A stretch of 5,476 bases of DNA from positions 1 through 5,476 of the forward strand of contig JBMOLK010000271.1 of assembly GCA_049325575.1 (NCBI GenBank), written 5' to 3'. Position 1 is the stretch's first letter; every line of letters begins with the position of its first letter. This DNA comes from JBMOLK01 sp049325575 (lineage in GTDB: Bacteria > Bacillota > Clostridia > Acetivibrionales > Acetivibrionaceae). A program made the position numbers and the translations under genes. The notes beneath the pieces are model-generated. The model made no database searches. It saw only the letters and a program-made list of their open reading frames with translations, and was not told the origin of the DNA. This document shows, piece after piece, positions 1-5,476 of the stretch.

Positions 1-1110
1 GTAATAATCAAAACTGTGACTGTTAAACTTAATTCCGCTGCCGTCAAATTGGGTTATTTCTTTTAGCAGGGTTTTATTAAACTCCCCTGTAATATAGTCT
101 AAAGTATAGCGCCTGATTAGATCGTCTTTAAAGCTTACCTTGATTTCCTTGAGCAGATGTTTTGTCAAGGTCTTAAAGCCGGGTCTTGCATCAATAATAA
201 CATCCGGTCGTATTATATTCTCAATTGGATTTATAAATTCGTCTATTACAAATTCAACCTTATATGCACCATGGTCACCCATTCTTCCTGTATAATATAC
301 TGCCTTGGGGTATAACTGTACACCTGTGGTGCTGTCTCCTACCCTTTGATACTCATAATCCACTGTATTTCCGTATCTGTCTCTAACCTGCACAAGAGGC
401 CATCTGAAAATATTCCTTCTTTCAGGATCTGACAGGACCTGATTAGGGCTTATGGATTCCTGCTCGGGTGTTCCGCCATAAAAGTACCTTATACCGTTTT
501 TGGTTGTAACTTCCCACCAATAATTGTCAGGTGAATTACCATGTCGTATTATTTTCTTAAAGTCACCTTCTATTGTACTGTAAAATTGCTTGTTAGCTTC
601 CCGGGGAACATAATCGCTTTTATATGCAACCGGCGACAGCTGTGCACCATCAAGTATATAGGTTTCTGTCTCAAGCTCTTCCCAGTATCTCGGTACACCC
701 CATCTGGTGTCAATTGAAATACTGGACATTGATAAATCCCAGCCCAAACCGAGCCAGCCATTTTCCCCTTCGGAGTTGTAAGATATGCCAACCTGAGCCT
801 GCATACCATTTCTACCCGGTGGTACTTCAATGGGGTATGAAAGCTGTGCATTTCCTTGATTATTTACTTCAGGAGGCTCAATTAGATTTACTTTCGAGCC
901 CGGGTCCGCAGCCTTAATGTCCTTTATGCTTGTGGGATCAAAGCTTTGAGGAACTGGAGATTCCGGATCATTCAGGACATCATCGGCAAAGCTTTTCAGA
1001 CCCTGTGCAGGTGAACTGGAAAGTACCGTTGACGTCATGCTCTGAAACAGTATTAAAGTAGCTAAGATGATTGACAGTAAACATTTCTGTACCTTTTTGG
1101 TTTTTGACAT
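1..1110 (-). CDS. Exported SpvB/TcaC N-terminal-domain protein (Tc-toxin B / RHS-like), 5' part only
   Basis: The frame is open from an ATG at 1110-1108 to the left edge, giving 370 residues with no stop, so the C-terminus is missing. A GGGGAG Shine-Dalgarno sequence seven bases upstream (1123-1118) fixes the start. Residues 1-9 are basic (MSKTKKVQK) and residues 11-22 are hydrophobic, which is a Sec-type signal; cleavage probably falls between residues 24 and 36. Residues ~72-370 carry the hallmarks of the SpvB/TcaC N-terminal domain (PF03534): YPIEVPPGRNGM (92-103), SYNSEGENGWLGLGWDLS (110-127), GVPRY (138-142), YILDGAQLSPV (151-161), NYWWEVTTKNGIRYFYGG (196-213) and FRWPLVQVRDRYGNTVDYEY (235-254). 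In Tc toxins and Salmonella SpvB this domain starts a beta-rich shell that precedes RHS repeats or a toxic C-terminus. A large surface or secreted RHS-type protein is therefore expected. The toxin role is inferred, because no effector domain is visible here. Confidence 0.88.
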   Translation of the reverse strand, partial: MSKTKKVQKCLLSIILATLILFQSMTSTVLSSSPAQGLKSFADDVLNDPESPVPQSFDPTSIKDIKAADPGSKVNLIEPPEVNNQGNAQLSYPIEVPPGRNGMQAQVGISYNSEGENGWLGLGWDLSMSSISIDTRWGVPRYWEELETETYILDGAQLSPVAYKSDYVPREANKQFYSTIEGDFKKIIRHGNSPDNYWWEVTTKNGIRYFYGGTPEQESISPNQVLSDPERRNIFRWPLVQVRDRYGNTVDYEYQRVGDSTTGVQLYPKAVYYTGRMGDHGAYKVEFVIDEFINPIENIIRPDVIIDARPGFKTLTKHLLKEIKVSFKDDLIRRYTLDYITGEFNKTLLKEITQFDGSGIKFNSHSFDYY

Positions 1111-1113
1111 GTT

Positions 1114-1206
1114 GCATCTCCCCTTTTAAATCAATTTAGATGCTTTGGAAGTTTTTGTACTTCCAAAGGCTGTCCATACCATCAATAAGCCGGCATATAA
1201 TGGTAT
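1114..1206 (-). promoter_or_regulatory. Structured 5' leader of the SpvB-like gene: three consecutive hairpins
   Basis: Between the predicted transcription start (about 1209) and the ATG at 1110 lie three perfect inverted repeats. In transcript order they are as follows. (1) ATACCAT/ATGGTAT at 1206-1200 and 1182-1176: 7 bp with a 17-nt loop containing GCCGGC, beginning about four bases from the predicted 5' end. (2) CTTTGGAAGT/ACTTCCAAAG at 1168-1159 and 1152-1143: 10 bp with a 6-nt loop. (3) GCATCT/AGATGC at 1143-1138 and 1119-1114: 6 bp with an 18-nt loop that holds the GGGG of the Shine-Dalgarno, while its 3' arm takes the AG of GGGGAG and most of the spacer. Stems 2 and 3 share base 1143 and could stack. 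No T tract follows stem 2, so it is not an ordinary terminator. I do not recognise a known riboswitch class. An mRNA-stabilising or translation-controlling role is inferred. Confidence 0.5.
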
Positions 1207-1215
1207 AACAACTCC

Positions 1216-1243
1216 ATTATAGATATTTTCAGTAGTGTTTTAC
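1216..1243 (-). promoter_or_regulatory. Candidate sigma-A-type promoter for the SpvB-like gene
   Basis: The minus strand carries a perfect TATAAT at 1221-1216. The best available -35 hexamer is GTAAAA at 1243-1238 with 16-bp spacing, a poor match to TTGACA. Transcription would begin near 1209, leaving a leader of about 99 nt. A perfect -10 with a weak -35 and a palindrome abutting the -35 is the usual look of an activator-dependent promoter. The upstream nitroreductase terminator at 1325-1369 means this gene needs its own promoter, which supports the call. The exact start is a prediction. Confidence 0.5.
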
Positions 1244-1244
1244 G

Positions 1245-1256
1245 TGACTAAAGTCA
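1245..1256. promoter_or_regulatory. Palindromic site TGACTAAAGTCA, proximal candidate activator operator
   Basis: This is a 12-bp sequence with perfect TGACT/AGTCA arms around a two-base centre. With flanks it reads GTGA-N6-TCAT, close to the GTGA-N6-TCAC core of CRP/FNR-family operators. Its centre (1250.5) lies at about -41.5 relative to the start predicted from the TATAAT at 1221-1216. That is the classic class II activator position, overlapping a poor -35. The regulator is unknown and the assignment to the CRP/FNR family is inference. Confidence 0.4.
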
Positions 1257-1267
1257 TTTTATTTTAA

Positions 1268-1279
1268 TAACTTATGTCA
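1268..1279. promoter_or_regulatory. Second, imperfect copy of the TGAC-N4-GTCA site
   Basis: On the minus strand this reads TGACATAAGTTA, preceded by GG and followed by TT. It matches the proximal site at TGAC in one half and at GT-A in the other, and it carries the same GTGA half-site. Its centre (1273.5) is 23 bp from the proximal site, a little over two helical turns, so two dimers could bind on roughly the same DNA face. It would sit at about -64.5. The match is partial, so this could be chance in AT-rich DNA. Confidence 0.3.
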
Positions 1280-1324
1280 CCTTTTTTCTGCTGTGGGGTA
1301 TATATTCAAGTACGCTTTAAAATA

Positions 1325-1369
1325 GGAAAAAACTAAAAATACCCTGTTGGACATCTAAATCCAACAGGG
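1325..1369 (-). terminator. Intrinsic terminator of the nitroreductase gene
   Basis: The minus strand has a perfect 10-bp stem, CCCTGTTGGA at 1342-1351 pairing with its complement at 1360-1369, with an 8-nt loop. It is followed by TATTTTTAGTTTTTTC, a long interrupted T tract. It starts about 45 nt after the stop codon at 1415. The plus strand has no T tract after the stem, so termination is directional. It insulates the SpvB-like gene from transcription of the nitroreductase and RND genes. Confidence 0.92.
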
Positions 1370-1414
1370 CTGTAAAAAACTAATTTTGCATCTAACTATA
1401 TATAAATAACTAGG

Positions 1415-2266
1415 CTATTTATGTAACTTTACTTTTTGTGAAATCACATATGTAAAATCCGATGGAACATTATACTTTGAGGCTGAGTCTGGCTCCTGAT
1501 AAAACTCTGGGGCAAGACCTTCGCTTTGGCAAGACAAATAAAAATGAGATATAAATATTCCAGCATCCAACATGGAAACATCCTTATATTTATTTGAGCT
1601 TGCTTTATTCTTAGTAAAAAATGCAACACTGTTATCTGTGACAACCGCACGGACAGGCTGTGCATTATTAGCCGATGGTGCCAATATGGACATCTCCAAA
1701 ATTCTTCCTATACAAGGATATTGTTGTATGCATTCCGTGATGTCCCTATCCCATCCATTATAAAAAGCTATTTCCTTTACCTTCTTTCTTTTGCTTGCAC
1801 CGGCCAATTTCCTGAATCCATTATTAAGAAAGCTGTTGTTTACTTGGGGGTAACCTAGAGCAATCATATTTACAACAAATTCATTCTCTTTTAAATTTAA
1901 AAACTGCCTTGCTTTGTCACTGTTATATGTTCCAAGCCAACAAGTTCCAATCCCCCGCTCAGCCGCCTCTAAAACAACTTGTTCCTGGATGAAACCTATA
2001 TTTTCCATGCACCCTGGAGCATCCTCAGTAATGGCCACAATACAATGCGGGGCATTAATTTTAGCATATCCAAAGAGAAAACCAATTCTTAGTTCTTCAA
2101 CAGTCTTACTATCTGTTATAAGCTCAAGCCTGGTGTTAATATTACCATAAAGTGTGAGACAGCTTTTCAACCTTTGCTCAAACCATTTGATAGTTTCCTG
2201 ATCAAGCAATTTATCCTCATATTTCCTGATTGAAACTCGAGATTTTATAGCATCGTATAAACTCAT
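1415..2266 (-). CDS. Nitroreductase family protein, TM1586-like two-lobed type
   Basis: The gene encodes 283 residues from an ATG at 2266-2264, preceded by AGGGAG (2280-2275) with 8-nt spacing, and stops with TAG. It is a probable cytoplasmic FMN-dependent oxidoreductase that would use NAD(P)H to reduce nitro, quinone or similar compounds; the real substrate is unknown. Visible motifs are SRVSIRKY (9-16, the N-terminal phosphate-binding signature of nitroreductases), GIGTCWLG (105-112) and VNMIALGYP (132-140). A second lobe begins near 185 with ILEMSILAPSANNAQPV (189-205), then LDAGIFISHFYLSCQSEGL (233-251). In classic nitroreductases the PS-NxQP motif follows the N-terminal RxSxR motif. Here it lies in the C-terminal half, as expected for the fused-lobe TM1586 type (PF14512). 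No signal peptide or membrane segment is seen. The gene lies 110 bp downstream of the RND gene on the same strand and may receive readthrough from it. The family is secure; the subfamily is likely. Confidence 0.87.
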   Translation of the reverse strand: MSLYDAIKSRVSIRKYEDKLLDQETIKWFEQRLKSCLTLYGNINTRLELITDSKTVEELRIGFLFGYAKINAPHCIVAITEDAPGCMENIGFIQEQVVLEAAERGIGTCWLGTYNSDKARQFLNLKENEFVVNMIALGYPQVNNSFLNNGFRKLAGASKRKKVKEIAFYNGWDRDITECIQQYPCIGRILEMSILAPSANNAQPVRAVVTDNSVAFFTKNKASSNKYKDVSMLDAGIFISHFYLSCQSEGLAPEFYQEPDSASKYNVPSDFTYVISQKVKLHK

Positions 2267-2296
2267 AGTATTATCTCCCTTCGTTTATCTCGCGTC

Positions 2297-2349
2297 GATA
2301 TAATATATATCCCGTTTATATAATACACTAATGTAATTGTTAAATACAA
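2297..2349 (-). promoter_or_regulatory. Candidate promoter with AT-rich palindrome ahead of the nitroreductase gene
   Basis: In the 110-bp gap between the RND stop and the nitroreductase start, the minus strand offers TTGTAT (2349-2344) and TATTAT (2325-2320) with 18-bp spacing, predicting a start near 2313 and a leader of about 47 nt. Just downstream, at 2297-2311, lies GATATAATATATATC, with perfect GATATA/TATATC arms around three bases. That is a plausible position for a repressor operator at +3 to +17. The region is so AT-rich that both elements could be coincidental. No clear terminator for the RND gene is seen in this gap, so readthrough is an alternative source of transcription. Confidence 0.33.
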
Positions 2350-2376
2350 CCTGGTTGCTCAAGACTTATTGTCTGA

Positions 2377-5300
2377 CTATGTCGTTAAACCCTTATGAGT
2401 CTCCTTAGTCTTGTGGAAAAATCTTCTTTTAATTTTCTCCTTTTTAGACTCCAATATGCTGTATACAATAGGAACTATAACCAAGGTAAGCAGTGTTGAA
2501 ACTATTAATCCACTAGCAAGTGATACTGCCATTGGTGTGAAGAGGTCACTCCCCATAAAAATCAAAGGCACTAAACCGATTACTGTTGTTGTTGTAGTCA
2601 ACATTATAGGCCTGATTCGCTTTTCTACAGCACTAGCACAAGACTCACTTATTGATTTCCCATCTTTTCTTTCCCGGTTTATAAAGTCTATTAATATTAT
2701 AGCATTGTTGACAACAATACCGAATAAGCTTACTATCCCTAGCAATCCGGTAAAAGAAAGTGGCTGTCTGCTTAAAAATAGTCCTATAATAGAACCTATG
2801 GCAGACAATGGTATGGTTAAAAGTATAATGATTGGTTGTGAGAAGGAATTGAATTGCATAAGAAGAATTAAAAATATAATCATAACTGCAATTAACGCTT
2901 TAACTCCTACGTCACCAAAGCTTCTATCTATACTTTCCTGTTCTCCGTCAAATTTAATATCCACTCCATTTAAATCCATGTTGCTTATATGATTCTTAAG
3001 TTGACTTTGAATAGCTACAGGACTGATTCCGGACTTAACATCACTAAATACAGATACTGTATAGTTTCTATCATATTTGACTATTGTAGGTACTTGTGCC
3101 TTTAAACTGATATTTGCAATTTGTTTAAGAAGTACTTTTTCTCCTGTAACGGAGGACTTAACTGCTAAGTTTTCAAGCTCCCTATTTGAAGTTATATTAC
3201 CTTTAACCAGTATGTTATACTCTTTGCTGTTTTGCCTGTATCCATATACTGTTTGTCCTCCTAAAGCAATTCTTACTTCTTTTTGGACATCATACTTTGA
3301 TATTCCCAAGCTACTGGCTATATCAGTATCTATATCGACACTATACTCATATACTCTTTCAGCAGAGTCATTGCGAACGTTTATTGTTCCATCAATTTTG
3401 TTAAGAGTCTGACATAATTCATCTGCAATAGTAGCCAGCTTTTGAATATCATCACCGGATAATCTGGCAGTAATTGGTGCTCCAACCGGTTCACTCTGTT
3501 CAAGTTGCTTCACAGTAACAGTACCAGAAGAGATTGTTTTGTCAAAAATCTCTTGCAAGTGATCTGCAAATTGAGAATTTGTTTTAAATTTTCCTTGCTT
3601 ATTAAGATTTACTTTAATAAGAATTTGAGCAAAATCAGGAGAGTATATACTTATTGGCATTGTGGACCAAAACTTCGGCAGACCCCTTCCTATGGCAACT
3701 GTTGACTCAATAATCTCTGGCTGGGTGCTTAGTATTTTCGAAACCTCATCTGCTATTTGCTCTGTTTTTAAAATATCTGTCCCCTGTTCTTCTTTTATGT
3801 CTATGTATAGAATATTCTTGTCAGCTTTTGGGAAAAACTGGAGTCTTAGGTTTGTAGCAAGGAAACCCGACAGTACTAGCGCCACAGCAACAAACATTAG
3901 TGTAGTTTTTTTGTATTTTAGACCAAAGCCCAGCATATTGGCAAAAAACATTCTAGTATGTGAGTTATTTTGTTTTCCCTTATTTACTTTAAAAAATATA
4001 AATGCCATAGTTGGAATAAACAATAGTGCAACTAAATATGAAAATGTTAAAGATAACATAATAATCTGTGGAATACTGATTATGTATTGTCCTACTGCAG
4101 ATTGAATTAGTGCTAAAGGTATAAAAGCACCTACCGTAGTCAGTGTTGAAGATAATACGGGTATTGCTACATCTCTGGCACCTTTTACACAAGCTTCCAA
4201 GCGGTCTGTACCTGCATCTAATTCGCCTTGTATCGAATCACTAAATACAATTGCATTGTCAACGAGCATACCTAACGCAATAATTAATGCAGTAATAGAT
4301 ATCTGGTGGAACTTTATACCTATTACATTCATAGATATGAATGTAATTACAACGGTCAATGGAATTGCCGTGGAAACGATAATAGCATTCTTAAACCCCA
4401 TACTAATAAATGTTATTAATATAACGAGGAGCATCCCCATAAGCAGGCTTTGTATAAAACCATTTAGCGAATTACTTATATCCTTTGGTTTATATATGAC
4501 CTCATTAAACGATATATCAGAGGGAAGCTCCTTACGTATTTCATTAATCTGCTTCTCCACCTCTTCACCAATATGTATTATGTTCTTGTCCTTCTTAAAA
4601 TAACCAGTGAGTAATATTGCATTTTTTCCATTATGTTTTATTTTATAGTTTGAATCTTCCAAACCTACATAGACCCTGGCCACATCTTTAAGGCGCAAGA
4701 CTTCCCCTGACTCTTTAGACACCCCAATTATAGTGTCTTCTATTTCTTTTAATGATTTAAACATTCCATTAACTTTTACATTTATCTTTGCTTTTCCATC
4801 ATCAATACTTCCAGATGGTATCTCAAAATTCTGTGCCCTTATTACATTTAGTATATTTTCATAAGACAATTCATTATTATTCAGCTTAGCTGCATCTAAT
4901 TCTACCTTTATTTCTTTTGATTGTTTACCTTCTATATCGAATTGAGCTATTCCATAAATACTTCCAAGCCTTTTCTTTACTTCCTCAGCATAATACTCCA
5001 GTTCTTCATATGAATATCCCTCTCCAGACATACTAATCATAATTCCTGCTACTTCCATTACATTAGTATTAATATCTAGTATTCTTGCACCCTCTGGAAG
5101 CTCGTTTTCCAACTCACCCATCTTTTCTCTTAGGGCTGTCCACGCTTTATCGATATCAATACCATACTCCAATTCAAATACCACAACCGAAATGCTATTT
5201 CTTGAATATGAAGCACAGTAGTCATATCCATCCATCTGAACTATTTTATCCTCAATTCTTTTAGTAACCAGCTTTTCGACGTCCTCTGGTGAAGCACCTG

Positions 5301-5469
5301 GATACACAGCTGTAACTATTGCTGCAGGAAGTTCAATTTCCGGCGAATCTTCCTTAGGAGTAATATTGTAGCTGTATAGCCCTACAATAACTAATAGAAT
5401 TGCTACAAACAGCGTTACTTTTCTATTCACAATAACATTGCTTATAACTTCATGTATCATATTCCTCAC
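2377..5469 (-). CDS. Efflux RND transporter permease subunit (AcrB/AcrD/AcrF family)
   Basis: The gene encodes up to 1030 residues, full length for the ACR_tran family (PF00873). It is an inner-membrane trimeric proton-driven exporter that normally works with an HlyD-like adaptor. Its layout is classic: TM1 (~16-34), a large extracytoplasmic loop (~36-335), TM2-TM6 (~334-492), TM7 (~521-540), a second large loop (~541-853) and TM8-TM12 (~855-1005), then a basic tail. Family signatures include YPGASPEDVE (56-65), GMLVDNAIVFSD (400-411), GIVVNNAIILIDFI (917-930) and RIRPIMLTT (951-959). In the proton relay, AcrB Asp407 corresponds to Asp404, AcrB Asp408 to Asn405, AcrB Lys940 to Asn921 and AcrB Arg971 to Arg953. 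Two of the four charged residues are therefore Asn. The substrate cannot be told. The start is either GTG at 5469 or, three codons in, ATG at 5460; only seven bases of upstream sequence are present, so the choice, and whether the frame continues upstream, is unresolved. Confidence 0.93.
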   Translation of the reverse strand: MRNMIHEVISNVIVNRKVTLFVAILLVIVGLYSYNITPKEDSPEIELPAAIVTAVYPGASPEDVEKLVTKRIEDKIVQMDGYDYCASYSRNSISVVVFELEYGIDIDKAWTALREKMGELENELPEGARILDINTNVMEVAGIMISMSGEGYSYEELEYYAEEVKKRLGSIYGIAQFDIEGKQSKEIKVELDAAKLNNNELSYENILNVIRAQNFEIPSGSIDDGKAKINVKVNGMFKSLKEIEDTIIGVSKESGEVLRLKDVARVYVGLEDSNYKIKHNGKNAILLTGYFKKDKNIIHIGEEVEKQINEIRKELPSDISFNEVIYKPKDISNSLNGFIQSLLMGMLLVILITFISMGFKNAIIVSTAIPLTVVITFISMNVIGIKFHQISITALIIALGMLVDNAIVFSDSIQGELDAGTDRLEACVKGARDVAIPVLSSTLTTVGAFIPLALIQSAVGQYIISIPQIIMLSLTFSYLVALLFIPTMAFIFFKVNKGKQNNSHTRMFFANMLGFGLKYKKTTLMFVAVALVLSGFLATNLRLQFFPKADKNILYIDIKEEQGTDILKTEQIADEVSKILSTQPEIIESTVAIGRGLPKFWSTMPISIYSPDFAQILIKVNLNKQGKFKTNSQFADHLQEIFDKTISSGTVTVKQLEQSEPVGAPITARLSGDDIQKLATIADELCQTLNKIDGTINVRNDSAERVYEYSVDIDTDIASSLGISKYDVQKEVRIALGGQTVYGYRQNSKEYNILVKGNITSNRELENLAVKSSVTGEKVLLKQIANISLKAQVPTIVKYDRNYTVSVFSDVKSGISPVAIQSQLKNHISNMDLNGVDIKFDGEQESIDRSFGDVGVKALIAVMIIFLILLMQFNSFSQPIIILLTIPLSAIGSIIGLFLSRQPLSFTGLLGIVSLFGIVVNNAIILIDFINRERKDGKSISESCASAVEKRIRPIMLTTTTTVIGLVPLIFMGSDLFTPMAVSLASGLIVSTLLTLVIVPIVYSILESKKEKIKRRFFHKTKETHKGLTT

Positions 5470-5476
5470 TATCCTT

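Noticed and set aside
570..917. Open frames of about 90-97 codons on both strands inside the SpvB-like gene
   Set aside because: They lie in other frames of a gene whose own frame matches a known domain throughout; they have no recognisable domain and no convincing ribosome-binding site.
1143..1168. Perfect 10-bp hairpin as a possible terminator or attenuator
   Set aside because: Neither strand has a run of T directly after the stem in the required place; it is kept as a leader structure instead.
1265..1285. GTGACA (minus strand, 1280-1275) as the -35 of a second promoter for the SpvB-like gene
   Set aside because: No acceptable -10 hexamer lies 16-18 bases downstream; the same bases fit better as part of the distal palindromic site.
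1403..1421. TAAATA/TATTTA inverted repeat around the nitroreductase stop codon
   Set aside because: It is six AT-only pairs in AT-rich DNA, and the strong terminator just downstream explains the end of the transcript.
2347..2357. CAACC-T-GGTTG inverted repeat after the RND stop as a terminator
   Set aside because: The arms are only five bases with a one-base centre, so the real stem would be about 4 bp, and no T tract follows.
2582..2597. Run of ACA triplets (minus strand) encoding consecutive threonines, as a possible slippage repeat
   Set aside because: It encodes the Thr-rich start of TM11 (residues 958-962), which is common in RND permeases; the run is short and in frame.
2411..4603. 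Several plus-strand open frames of 66-193 codons opposite the RND gene
   Set aside because: They are antisense to a full-length, clearly conserved transporter, and their translations are low-complexity mirror images of its membrane helices.

Overview
The window holds three minus-strand protein genes and two short non-coding gaps. Reading in the direction of transcription (right to left) they are: an RND-family efflux permease (5469-2377), a two-lobed nitroreductase (2266-1415) closed by a strong intrinsic terminator (1325-1369), and the 5' part of a secreted SpvB/TcaC-type protein (1110 to the left edge, where it is cut off). I saw no credible plus-strand gene, tRNA, rRNA, CRISPR array, insertion sequence or attachment site.

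The host is probably a low-GC Firmicute of the clostridial type. The non-coding DNA is AT-rich, codon choice favours A/T third positions, the Shine-Dalgarno sequences are strong (GGGGAG, AGGGAG), and the terminator is a GC hairpin with a long T tract. The TM1586-like nitroreductase also fits. This is inference; a species cannot be named. The SpvB-like gene looks somewhat richer in G+C than the RND gene.

The RND gene and the nitroreductase gene are 110 bp apart with no convincing terminator between them, so they may be partly co-transcribed and both end at the 1325-1369 terminator. A joint role in handling a toxic or redox-active compound is possible but unproven. The RND permease should have an adaptor subunit encoded just beyond the right edge.

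The SpvB-like gene is transcriptionally separate. Its 300-bp upstream region is the most information-dense part of the window. It holds a perfect TATAAT -10 box with a poor -35, and two CRP/FNR-like TGAC-N4-GTCA-type palindromes centred at about -41.5 and -64.5 relative to the predicted start. The predicted leader is about 99 nt long and consists largely of three perfect-stem hairpins, the last touching the ribosome-binding site. The protein has an export signal and then an SpvB/Tc-toxin B-type N-terminal domain, which suggests the start of a large exported RHS/Tc-like, possibly polymorphic-toxin, protein whose effector end lies outside the window.
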